Assembly (NCBI GenBank): GCA_033725935.1
Contig: MU867077.1
Coordinates: forward strand, 434,001-498,000
From: Cladorrhinum sp. PSN259
Taxonomy: Eukaryota > Ascomycota > Sordariomycetes > Sordariales > Podosporaceae
Reading direction: 5' to 3'
DNA length: 64,000 nucleotides
The translations under genes and the position numbers were made by a program. The notes below the pieces were generated by a model. It had not been told where the DNA came from. It ran no database searches and saw only the letters and a list, made by a program, of their open reading frames with translations. Every line of letters starts with the position of its first letter. Positions within the stretch are counted from its first letter, which is position 1. Shown here piece by piece: positions 1-10,392 of this stretch.

Positions 1-1950
1 AGGCACTTCCTGAAGAATCGTATCAAAACCATCAATAACAGACAGGTTATTGAATGTGCCATGGACTTGGCGAATGAAATCATCAGGCGCAGTGTCGACT
101 TTCTACCAAGGAAAAGGCCGATGGAGCTTTCGCTTCAAGGGTGTTTCCAGTCAAGCATCAATGCCGTCGTAAGTGCAACCAGAGCAGCATTAAGGAAACC
201 AAGCTTTCTTCTCTTATGTGTTGGAAGCTTGAATATACTAACACATAGCCAGGCCGAGAGTCAAGCAAGACGGTTCGAGATATTTAGAAATCTCATCAAA
301 CAACTGGCCAGGAAGCGGAAGGAGATGGGCAACACCAAACAGGCCTCCTTGACAGACAAGCTCTTTCGGCTCACTAAGGAGACAGATCTGCTCGTGGAGA
401 TTCTGGATATCCAGGATGAACTCAAAATCATTCGAGATGTCATGGCAAAGCAACAAGAAGTTCTCAGGAAGCTCCATCCCATGGTCCCAACATATGCCGA
501 GAAGAAGACAGAGGAGGACACTTCCCATCAGCCTTCGGAGTCTGCCGGTTTGATCGCTCCATTGGCAGGTGTCCGTTCGAGTCCGGGAAAGGCAAAAACA
601 AGATTGAACGTCCATTTTGCAGACCAGGGAGTCTCAAGAAAAGAGAGTAAAACGAGGCAACAGGCAAAAGATAACCTTGCGCTAGTTGACGCCAATATCG
701 ATGCCGTGGTCGAAATGACGCAGTATGCAGACAAAATGAGAGTTGAGGTAAAGTTGATCCCATCTCACTTGGCACTGAAATAGCTTGATAAGTACTGACT
801 TCACATACAAAGCTCAATGGGCTCCTTGATCTCAAACAAAAGCAAGCAAATGCATGGGAAGCAAGGTTCTCACGCGAGGGCTCAGAATCTAGTCAGCGAC
901 AAGGCAATGTATGTTCAGTCCGTATTCGGCCTCGTTGCCCTCTCGTTACCGGGAGCAGAAACGCAGCTAACACAATTATCTGCTGTTAAGATCACCATGG
1001 TCTTCACCATTGTCACGATCTTCTTCGTAAGCAACTCGGCTCATACAAGTAGGGTTTTAAGGCTGACACCTTTCCTAGCTTCCACTCTCCTTCGTGTCAA
1101 GCGTCTTGGCAATATAGATTGACGCATCTCCGAGAGACCCTAAAACAGGAGAGGTAGCTTGGCCTGTAGGGCTGATCATGGGACTCCTTTGTAAGTACAC
1201 TACCTGCGAGACCCGCCTGAGTGTCTTGCTTGATATCTCTGACCCTGAATCAAAACAGTCGGCGTCTCATTCGCAGTTAGTATTCCCCTCGCAATCATAG
1301 CCTTCCGCGTCAACACGATTTCAGCCAAGCTACTTCTATGGCTCCCATGGCTGTCGGTGAGAAAATCCAAAAATACCAACGATCAGGATGACGATGACGA
1401 CGACGACCATGATGATTGTGACGGCGATGACAAGCAACACGACGGCAGCGACTCTGAAAGTAGGAGTTCAGCGGCAGACGCCACGTTCATCGAGCCCATG
1501 AAGAACAAACGCGAGTCGACTTTTGAAGAAATGGACGGCCGTTTCCCCTCCGACAGGAGACACTGGCGGTACTCTCAGTACGCGCCCATCTTTAACCGCT
1601 GGCACTTTCACAAGAAGATCCCGTTCTTTCGGCTTCTCTGGCGCTACAGGGTTAACGCCAATGACAATCGTTGGGATGAAAAGGTTGAGCGGGACTACCC
1701 TCTTCATCGTGCCGTGTTGCTCGTGAGACGACTTCGTCGGCGGTTCATAGTTGACCCGTTGCTCAAACTTGTACCGTCTGATGTAGAGACAACAGTTAAG
1801 AAATATAGAGCCAAGAAGGATATGGTTCGTCAAGAACGAATAGAAAGAAGAGAAAGTGATCGGAAACAGGACAAAGAAAGAGAAAGGCGGCGGTTGGCCA
1901 TGAAAGATCCCGAGATGGGTTTAAGGTCGAGAGGTCGAGCACGGACCTAG
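1..1950 (+). CDS. CorA-like Mg2+ transporter family protein, 5' partial, interrupted by an in-frame TAG
   Basis: The gene enters from the left edge; its start is outside the window. The exons I read are 1-168, 253-747, 813-908, 991-1026, 1079-1190 and 1259-1950, all phase-consistent, with introns of 52-84 nt. The first part is a helical cytosolic region (e.g. ETDLLVEILDIQDELKIIRD). The membrane part has the fungal CorA-like pattern: VFTIVTIFF joined to LPLSFVSSVLAI in the first helix, then IDASPRDPKTGEVAWPVGLI, then a second helix (GVSFAVSIPLAIIAF). The tail is charged (poly-Asp, then Arg-rich) and ends in RGRART. The family takes up divalent cations across a membrane as a pentamer. The canonical GMN signature is absent, as is common in these fungal relatives. 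Codon 1115-1117 is TAG in the exon just after the first helix, although family-like sequence resumes in the same frame. The gene is therefore a young pseudogene, is truncated, or uses that TAG as an alternative acceptor. Confidence 0.8.
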
Positions 1951-2154
1951 TGGGTTTAAAAAGCCGTCTATTTTTGAACTATTGCTGATTTGAGTTTTGT
2001 GTTCGGAGAGTGTTTAAGGACTGAAGAATTTAGGTTTGTCTGGTACTCATTTTTCCTAACAAAAGAAAGAATATGCAGCAAAAATGGCAGAAAGAAGAAA
2101 CCTCAAAATACCGAGTGTTGCAAGTAAATGAACAATAAAAAATAATAAAGGGAA

Positions 2155-2158
2155 CAAA
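2155..2158 (-). terminator. Pol III terminator of the 5S gene
   Basis: Four consecutive T residues on the minus strand (AAAA on the plus strand) lie immediately past the predicted 3' end of the 5S RNA, as expected for RNA polymerase III termination. Confidence 0.6.
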
Positions 2159-2282
2159 ACAGACAACACCAGGGATTCCCCTGTGGTCACCCACCTGAGT
2201 ACTACTGTAGTCTAGCGATCAGTAGCTTATCTAAGGCAGAGCGGACCGGATACCGAGTTCTCTAATGTCTATGGTCGTATGT
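2159..2282 (-). rRNA. 5S ribosomal RNA gene (dispersed single copy)
   Basis: Read on the minus strand, the RNA begins ACATACGACCATAG, the invariant start of fungal 5S rRNA. It contains the internal control region including AGATAAGC, then AGGTGGGTGACCAC and GAATCCCTGGTGTTGT. The two ends pair into helix I (ACATACGAC with GTTGTCTGT, one T-C mismatch and one G-U pair). At about 124 nt it is a few nucleotides longer than the usual 118-121; the extra bases lie in the GACTACAGTAGTACTC region of helices IV/V. A Pol III T4 terminator follows directly. Single 5S genes scattered among protein genes are typical of filamentous ascomycetes. It could be a functional variant or a slightly decayed copy. Confidence 0.88.
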
Positions 2283-2993
2283 GGTAGAACAATGTGTTAG
2301 AGGATATTATAAAGAGAGACTCAAAAAAAGAAGAAAAAAAAGAAAGTGAGTTGTGGGCGGTTGGTGACTGATGATGGTGAACCGTTTAAAGGAGAAAGAC
2401 GCAAAGATGGCTTGATAAGTGAGTATAAGTATGGTTAGTAAATAAAACATGAGGTTTCATGATTGTAGATTAGGTACTCCCATAGATGCGTTTCATCTTC
2501 ATTTATTACTCCGTCTGTGATTATTCTTTTTTGAGATTCTAACAGGTATTTGTAGGTTTAATTTAATTGTTAAAAAGGAATAGGTTCTTTTTTTCCGTCA
2601 AGGGATGAGAATAAACAGGGTAGGATATGAAGTTTATGTATATATGGTAGGGTAGGTGGGACCTTACAAAGAGCGCACCGGTCAGGTCATCCGTTCGTTC
2701 TCTGTACTCATTTCCGACAACACGTTTCACTCTTCCCGCGTTAGATATATATATATGTAATAGTTTCAATGATATATGCCCTTGTTCCTGTTCCTGTATG
2801 TACAATTTCATCCCCAATGATGGAAATGGTCCCTTCCTTTCCCTCCTCCCTTGAGAGCGCTCCAAGGCTGGGTATCAGCTCAAAGATATGCAAATGCGCC
2901 CTGCTTTTGTTTTGCATATACGGCGGTCAAATCACGGCTTCTTGATGGTCGTTTGATTTTCAGTTATCTTCCTCATTCTTGCCCTCTTCAAAC
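2283..2993. other. Intergenic, 5S gene to MMT gene 3' end
   Basis: No gene seen. The stretch is AT-rich, with short A and T runs and a small (TA)n tract near 2745-2758. It holds the 5' flank of the 5S gene and the 3' untranslated region of the minus-strand transporter gene. Confidence 0.5.
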
Positions 2994-4573
2994 TTACTGC
3001 GACTTCTTCTCCCCGTGCTCATGGTCATGGTCATGGTCATCATGTCCGTTCCGGTTCTCCTCGGGCTCAGGGCTTGACCTCGCGCTAACATCGGCAGCAA
3101 TGAATTCGGTCGGGATCTCCTGGCCCTTTGGCACGAATCGTACCTTGACCCTCCTCACGCCCCTAACCTTCTCGCCTACTCTCGTCCTGACGGCATCTTC
3201 TACCCCTCTGACGTCCTCCACAGTCCAGTTGGCTGGCACGGAGAGCTCCAAATCAACTAGGTAATTCTGGCCGGACTTGACGCCACTCACATCTACCAGC
3301 TCAACCGCGTGTCCTTCTACGACACCTTGCAAGGTCTTTCCTACTTGTTTGCGAATCGAGTTCTCGACTTCCTCATCTATCGACTTGTCGGCGAGCTCGT
3401 ACAGCGCAGAAAGGGTGTTTGTAAGACCTGCTTTGATGACAAGGAGGGAGATGAGTAAGCCGCCAATGGGGTCGAGCCAGGCTGCGTTATTGAGCAGGTT
3501 CGCGCCGAGGATGGCGAGCAGGGTGACTATTCCTGTGAGAGAATCGACGCGGTGGTGGACAGCGTTGGAGGCGAGGACGGACGACTTGCGTTCGCGGGCT
3601 ACTTTCATTGCTGTTGTTCACGCTCAATTAGTATTTTGAATGGCTTGGCTTGGCAAAGGAACAGGGGAATTGATGACGTACTAGCATGGTAGAGCCACTC
3701 CTTGACGGCCACAGTCCCAGCAGCAAGCCAAGCAGCGTGCAAACTAGGCGCCTCCCCTGACAGTCCATGCCCATGGCTATGTCCGTGAGAATGACCGTGA
3801 GAATGGCCATGCGCGATCATCTCGGCCGCCGCTGCAGGATCCAAGAAAAAGTGTGCATAGAGCGTTGTGCAGCTGTTCACGCACATGAAGAGTCCACCGA
3901 AGAGCAGCATGCTAGACACGCCCAATGAACCTAAGCTCTCTACTTTTCCAAAGCCCATTGGGAAGTTTTTGGTTGGTGGGCGCAAACTCCATGATACGGT
4001 CGCGAGGGTGAGGACGTCAGAGGCAAGATCGGTCAGGGAGTGCCAGGCGTCGGCGACCATGGATTGAGAATTGAACATGTATCCACCTGTGCCTTTGGCA
4101 ATTGCCATCCCCAGGTTGGAGTACAGGCCGATGCGGGTGATGCGGACGCCAGCATCGTTCTTGTTTTGCGAGGTGAGGTAGACATTGTCGTGGTGGTGAT
4201 GGTGACCATGGGAATGGCCGGCGTGGCCGCGCGTTTGGCCCATGGCGGGGTGGAGTTGTGCAATTGGCGACGTAATTGTCGGTTTTGGAAGGCTTAATGG
4301 ATGTAAAGAACGTTCTAATCGGTGGGTGAATGCTCGGCACTCGGAAAATGTCTGGTAAACGCGGTGTTGAGGGAGGGACGAGGAGGAAGAATTGAGGAGA
4401 TGTGTCCCTGACCGTAATAATGTAGACCCTGACAGCGGGCTAAATGAAAATGGCGGCTGCTGGCTCCGTGCCCTTCTGAGACGGAGCCGTGACGACGCTC
4501 GCGAGGTCGCACAGAGGCGCACTACCCACGGAGCCGCGCCCGGACATGGCCTACTTCCTGCGAGCGGAGGCAT
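2994..4573 (-). CDS. MMT1: Mitochondrial cation diffusion facilitator (MMT1/MMT2-type metal transporter)
   Basis: Two exons, 3682-4573 and 2994-3610, joined across a 71-nt intron (GTACGT...CAG), give 502 residues. About 110 N-terminal residues are rich in Arg, Ser and Leu and poor in acidic residues, fitting a mitochondrial presequence. The CDF core follows, with metal-site pairs in the second helix (ADAWHSLTDLASD) and the fifth helix (ASNAVHHRVDSLTG) and the MMT-type PMGFGKVESLGSLG. The C-terminal cytosolic CDF domain runs from about residue 385. His-rich clusters occur before the first helix (HAGHSHGHHHHH), in the loop between helices four and five (HGHSHGHSHGHSHGHG) and at the C-terminus (HDDHDHDHEHGEKKSQ). 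Yeast Mmt1/2 move iron out of mitochondria; iron as substrate here is inferred from family. The gene lies tail to tail with the 5S gene and head to tail with TUP1. Confidence 0.9.
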
Positions 4574-5776
4574 TCAAAGAGAAAAGGGGAAGGAAAGGGG
4601 GAGGAGCACGGAACTGACTTTCCGCTCAGGTGGGTAGGTATGCTAGTGTTTGGGTATGTATGGTGACGAATCTATGTAGCTTTTGTTGTGCGTGAATGTT
4701 TCGTGCGTCGTATGCGTCGCAATTAGTTGTGAATAGGGAACAGGGACGGACAATAAAGCCAAAAAGAGGCAGGTGGTCTATCAATAATCAACGATAAGAA
4801 AAGAGAAGAGGTCTAAACAAGCATTTTTTTGGCTTTTCAAAAAGTTGTTCCCGACATCGCACCACCGTCCTTGCTGTTGCTGCATGATTCCTCCCTCCAA
4901 GAAAGCCGTGAGAATGCGCTACAATCAAGATCTACCGCCCCACATCTCGGCCCCAGGTCTACCAAGGTTTCCACCGACAGGGTTGAGTAGGTAAGCATAA
5001 AGCTATCAATTAAAAGAATTGATCGATTGATGGATGAAAGATGATGTAGGTGGAATTCAAGAACTCAAGTTGACAGGTTTCCATTCCATGGAATTGAGTT
5101 TCTCAGCTCAATAGCACCCGTTGATCACGATACCTTACACCCTAACCCTCCTTGGCCCGATCACTCCGCTACACTCGTAGAAGACTAAGAAGAAGTACTA
5201 TGTATTTCTTCGGGCAAGAGTCCGAAGACGAGGACCACCAAACCACGTCTAATAAAAAAGAAAGAAAAGAAGAAAGAAGCCGAGTTTTGACGATATACTC
5301 TGGACTCTTGACACACCACAATAAGCGCAACAGAAAAAGGGTCAGATTCCCAGTAGACGTTGCGAGACAGGATTAGTCAAATATAATTAGAGCCAACCCC
5401 AATAAGGCAATCAATAAACACCAAACATTTAACTTCACGATGTTTTTGTTCTAGAAAAGAAAAGAACATCCGAAGGGCTTTGAGACTTTCCCATCGCAAT
5501 ACAACGATAAGATAAAAAAAAATACCAGAAACCTTCCAAATAGTGTGAAAGAAAAAGCACAATGAAAGTAAGTGATAAAAAAAGAGACTTTCCCATTTCC
5601 ATGTCCATACACGAAACACACACAAAGACTTCAATTCTCATCTTCTACTAGGTATCCCTTCCCAACTTCCACGTTGCCCAACCCCTCACACTCCCTATTT
5701 CCTTGCCTCACCGGTGATCCTTCATAATTCCTTCAAATGTATTTTTTCTTTTTTTCTTCTGTTTTCTTTTTTTTTT
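4574..5776. other. Intergenic, MMT promoter and TUP1 3' flank
   Basis: No credible gene. The left part should hold the promoter of the minus-strand transporter gene. A short telobox-like CACCCTAACCCT lies near 5138-5149. The right part (about 5400-5776) is A/T-rich with pyrimidine runs and is probably TUP1 3' untranslated sequence. Short reading frames here have no recognisable features. Confidence 0.5.
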
Positions 5777-7846
5777 TTACCGAGGAGCCCTATCCAAGCG
5801 AGTATAAGACCAGATACGAGCCCTCATATCACCAGAACCAGTGGCAAAGTATCCGCCTGCTGGGCTTGACGCAGGGCTGGGAGCAACTGAGATAACCGAG
5901 TTCTTGTGGCCTTGGAGCATGAGCTGAGTGTGGCCGGTCCGGGGGTCCCAGAATTGGACGCCACGATCCTTTGAGCCTGAAAGCACCCACTCGTTGTCGG
6001 GGGTAAGGGCAACACTAAGGACAAAGTCCTGAAAATAAAACGTTAGCATTTAATCTAATGATTGAGATTAATGTTAGCATGTGAAGACGTACCCTGTGAC
6101 CCTCGAAGGTCTTGATGCAGCGGCCGCCCTTGGTCGGCCCGGGCGGCTGGCCATGTGTCCTAGGAGCGGACAGCTCCCACATCTTGATAGTCTTGTCCAA
6201 GCTGCCGCTGACAAGATCCCGAGCGTTAGGTGAGAATGCAACACTATAAACACTGTCCTTGTGACCGTCGGGGCCCTCGAGGCGCTCAACGAGATAACCC
6301 TTGTGGAGATCCCAAACGCGCACGCTCTTGTCAAGGGAGCCAGCGGCAACGAATTTACCATCAGGAGAGATAGCAACAGTTGTGACACCATCCTCAATCG
6401 TGAGAGTCAAATTGTTGGTGCCCGTCTCAATGTCCCAAATTCTGACAGTGCGGTCGCCACTACCGGAGGCAATCGTACGCCCATCTCGTGAGAAATCGAG
6501 CGAGTAGATATCTTGCTCGTGACCCGAGAACGTGTTCCGAATTTGCCTAGCTTGAATATCCCAGACTCTGATGAGCTTGTCCTCTGCACCGGTAGCGAGA
6601 TACTTTCCGTCAGGGCTGAAGCAGACGCTTCTGATGTAAAGATCGCCATTCAAATCGATGCTCTCATCCTGAAGAACACAGATCTTCTCACCAGTCTGAA
6701 CGTCATAGATCTGAGCTGATCTGTTACACCCAGTGGCCACAAACTTTCCATCGTGACTGAATCTGACGCAGCAAACAACACTCTCATGCTGGAGAGTATG
6801 GACCAGATCAACATCCAGTACTCTAGTAACGGCCTGGTTGAAAATTGCCCACCAATCGTCCTTGACCTTCTTGATATGGTTTGGGAGACGCTCCGGATCC
6901 AGGTCGCTAAGGGAGTTGTTGATGTGCGGAGGGCCCGGGGGCGGGGGTGGCTGGTGCTGCTGGATCATGCGGCCATGGTCCGGAGTAGGGTGGGTCTGCA
7001 CCTGAGGCGACTGACCGGGTCCATTGTAGGGGACCGGTGTGTTGATCTGAGGGGTGGCTGGTCCAGCCATCGGGGGTCTACCGATGCCTTGCTTTCCACG
7101 GGGGCCGGGAGACGCGGTGCTCTGAGGAGGCTGAGGAGGGAAGCCGCCCGGCGCCGGGCCTTGGGGGTACGGCGGCTGGAAAGGGGCGGATTGCTGCTGA
7201 GACGGAGGTGGGGGAGGAGGAGGAGGACCCTGTCCGATTCCTGGCGGCGCAGGAGGCATATGCGGAGGAGGTTGCTGTTGCTCCTGAGGTGGGTGAGGAG
7301 GGGGAGCAAGACCACCCTGGCCGCCCTGACCGGAGAGTATACCGCTGAATGCGCTCTGAGCACCGTGGTTCCCGATCTGCGGGGGGGGCTGCTGCGATGG
7401 GCCAACATGCTGCGGGGGAGGGTTCATGGAGCCCGGCGGCGGGCCTCCGCGGTTCTCCAGCTGGCGGCGCAAAAGATTGATCTCATCCTCGTACCTGGCG
7501 CAGGAGATGACGTGTCAGAGGAATGATTCTTCACGCTGGGAAGCTAGAATGCAGCGCCACTTACTTTTGCTTCAGATTGAGCTGTTGCTGCTCCATCTGA
7601 TAAACCTTCTCACGAATCATTTGCATCTCTTGCACTTGTGCCTGGACTGTTGCAGGCTGTTAGCTCTATGGTTGCTCAACATGCCAGGCGATGCCAAGAC
7701 TTACTCTGATGCTCATACGACTCGCCGGTTCTGATGTGCTGCTCGAACTCGGCGCGGATTTGGTCCAGCAGCTCATTGAGACGACCGGGACCGTTGTTGG
7801 CAGGGGGTACGCCCCCCATGCCGCGATGCCCGGGATACATCGACAT
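5777..7846 (-). CDS. TUP1: Transcriptional corepressor Tup1 / RCO-1 (WD40)
   Basis: Four exons: 7705-7846, 7565-7646, 6093-7494 and 5777-6028 (introns 58, 70 and 64 nt), 625 residues. The N-terminus ([18 protein letters not shown], then a coiled coil through [18 protein letters not shown]) is the Tup1 tetramerisation domain that binds Ssn6/Cyc8. A Pro/Gln/Gly-rich linker of about 190 residues follows. Seven WD40 repeats make up the C-terminal half, starting at [19 protein letters not shown] and ending in the last blade [15 protein letters not shown]. Tup1-Ssn6 is recruited by DNA-binding repressors and represses glucose, development and other gene sets by recruiting histone deacetylases and acting on Mediator. 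The start at 7846 gives the conserved MSMYPGHRG beginning; the second ATG two codons later is the only near alternative. A long gene-free region lies upstream. Confidence 0.95.
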
Positions 7847-9810
7847 CTTTTGGTCCGGGCAAAGCTCCTCCTATTATGCGATTATTTATTTTGCGTTTAT
7901 TTATTTTCGAGTGGCCGTGTCCCGTCGCGTGTGTTGGGGGATTTTGATGACCTCGCGATGTGCGGTGTGCGGGATGGATGGCTTGCGACGGCCCGGGCTG
8001 GTTGGTGCTGGGAAATTTTTCCAGATCAACAAACAGTTGGTCGAAGATCAGCTCGCCCTCGTGATGGCCGAACAGCGCTCGCGCAAAACTGGGATTGTGC
8101 AAATATAGTTAAAAAGTCTTGGCGTGGATGTGGATGCACCGATGCACATCTGGCCGATGACGGCAAGACCTGCGATTGCGATGTGGCCGTGAAGTTATCG
8201 TGATGCAGGTGCAATGGGGGTTGTTGCGGTTGCGGTGAGGTGAGGTGGAAAGAAGGAAAGAGAATGGATGGAACCTGGGAGAGGAAGGGAAGGCCCCGAC
8301 TTGAGCGGAGGGGGCGGCTGGATGAACTTGGGGAAGGGTAAGGCAATCTGCATTCTGCTAGTCAAATCATTCAGAAAAAAAAAAGGTACATTGGCCGACA
8401 TGCGGCGGGGCGCCACTCAAGCATCCCAGACCGCAGGCGCACACGCTCACAGAGCTCTCAAAACAGACAGGGACCAGGGTCAAATGCGGCGCTGGTGGAA
8501 GGAGCTAAAGCGCTGCATGAGAAAGTGGATCGCAGCGGGTCCCGGGACCGTGCTCAGGCAGACCAGGGGAGGCTGTCTTAGCGTGCCGTTCTGGAAAGTG
8601 GAAGGGTGGAAGAGACAAGAGGAAAGTGGGGGAGTGGGGACTGGGGGTGGAGGAGGGCGTGTGCAGGAAGCTTGCAGTGGTCTTGGCGACGGAGTGTCTC
8701 CAGCACATCTCAAGCGCACGTTTTTTGTTTCCTGAAGAGCCAACTCAGCCAACCAACCTGGCCTTACCGATTGCTGACAGCCTGTTCATCTGTTCGGCTC
8801 AGGTAACACAATTTGTGAAAGATGAATGGATGCCTCATCTAGTATAGCGACGTCAACTCTCTAGCTCAATCCGGGAGTTTCTGATTTATCACTCCCTGTC
8901 TCTTATCTTCCCACACTCAACGACCGACGATGGGACCGTAGTGAGCCATAGTTTGGTTCACAAGTGGTGCGTGTTTCTCGCTTGCCTTCATCAAACTCTC
9001 CAGCAACACAAGACAAGACCGTCCAAACCGTAACATCAATCGGGGACAAGAGTTAGACTCAGTCAGACTCAGCCAGGTCAACAATGTGACCGAGACCATT
9101 CTTGTACGACGAGAGCTGTGCGAGGGATGTGTCATCCATCCAAGGTGCCATTCGCCGGACGATATTCACACCAAGAAGAAATAAAAACCAAGACGAGGTT
9201 GGTCGGAGATAACTCAATTATCCGGTTCGTTCAACCTGGAGAGTCCCATGTCTGGGTTTTGGGGGTGGTCTCGGCAGACAGCGAACCAGCATTTCTCCCC
9301 TGGTCATCACAGGCATCAGGGCATCGCGGGAGCGTGGACTTTGCAGATACTACATTGTAGTGTACATGCACGCATCATACGGAGGAGCATGGCGAAGTGA
9401 CACGCCCTGGGGTGGGCGGCAAAGGTCTGAGAGACGGGATGGGATGGATGATGGAAGGGATTACCCGTTTGGGTTCAAGCTGTACTCTTCTCCCCTTATC
9501 CAGCTGGGCACACCCCTGTGGGTGGGAATTACTAGTGAGAGAGTGTGGGTAGAGGTTTGTCCGATGTTGTCCTCCGTGGGCAAGAAAAGCCTTGCATCAG
9601 CGCTGCTGCAGGAATTCACAAACCACTGTGTGGACCAACTTTCCTAGCGCTAAATCTCGGGATCGTCCCTCCTTAAACCAAGACCGCCTCTATTAACCCC
9701 AGCTGCCCTACGAGCCCCCAAACAAGACGGCAGTCAGACACTCACACATTCAGCCAAGTCGTCATCGCACCGGTCAATTACCGTGCACGTGGGTTGTATG
9801 CTGGCTGCCG
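7847..9810. other. Long upstream region of TUP1
   Basis: About 2 kb without a credible gene, the proximal part of a 4.9 kb gene-poor stretch. Directly upstream of the TUP1 start the sequence is T/A-rich (7868-7912). Farther up it becomes purine-rich on the plus strand (8225-8345 and 8590-8660), i.e. pyrimidine-rich in the TUP1 direction, as often seen in fungal promoters and 5' leaders. Several short frames occur on both strands; none has a domain or consistent codon choice. Confidence 0.5.
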
Positions 9811-10392
9811 TCAGTAGACGGAGTCTTTATCTCCACCGTTTCTGATGAACCATGGACGTTCTACACGTGTAGTTCCTGTCTCTCGAGGTGCATTGCCTGC
9901 CAAGAATCGCAGACGCCTCAGTTCACCTTCGATTCCGGCCGGCACCTCTTCCTCCAGCCCGGAATGCCGATGCCAGCCACAGTTTGCCCAATGTTTTACG
10001 AAGCCCATCTGACTAGGCTCACCGCCCCAGTCGAAGCTGCGTGTCGCAGACCCTCCGCTTTCCCAGTTGTACAAGTAGAGATCTGCATTGATTAGCTTGT
10101 CGACGTCTTTCCGACTCTTTTGAAATTGCGTATACAGTGTTGGGTGTGTTATTCGCGGGAACATCACCCGTCGCTCTGACATGAAGTGACACTCCCTTCC
10201 ATACTCGCAGAGATCTGCGCCTATCCGGGAACAACACCGGAAACATTTTTCGTGGAGGAAGCATTCTTCACGCAATCGCTTACTGGTACGACTGGAGGGA
10301 TGGCAATGGGGGCCGAGGCGGGAATGTGTGCTGGAGCCAAGTATCAAGCGACGGGGTAAGCCACCTTTCCTGCAAAGAGGATGGTTGAACAA
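9811..10392 (-). CDS. Doubtful open reading frame, 193 codons
   Basis: An uninterrupted frame of 193 codons within the gene-poor region. It has a Cys-rich patch (CFLHEKCFRCCSRIGADLCE) and several Trp in the C-terminal half, with no signal peptide, membrane segment or family that I recognise. Codon choice is not clearly biased, and random frames of 160-175 codons occur elsewhere in this window, so it may be chance. If real it would be an orphan protein, intronless as read. I annotate it only because it is the longest unexplained frame in the region. Confidence 0.25.
   Translation of the reverse strand: MFNHPLCRKGGLPRRLILGSSTHSRLGPHCHPSSRTSKRLREECFLHEKCFRCCSRIGADLCEYGRECHFMSERRVMFPRITHPTLYTQFQKSRKDVDKLINADLYLYNWESGGSATRSFDWGGEPSQMGFVKHWANCGWHRHSGLEEEVPAGIEGELRRLRFLAGNAPRETGTTRVERPWFIRNGGDKDSVY

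Noticed and set aside
5138..5149. Interstitial telomere-like CACCCTAACCCT
   Set aside because: Less than two full telomere units; a chance or promoter telobox match rather than a chromosome end trace.
7691..8203. 170-codon plus-strand frame opposite the TUP1 start
   Set aside because: It overlaps TUP1 exon 1 and leader on the other strand and has no family features; a shadow frame.
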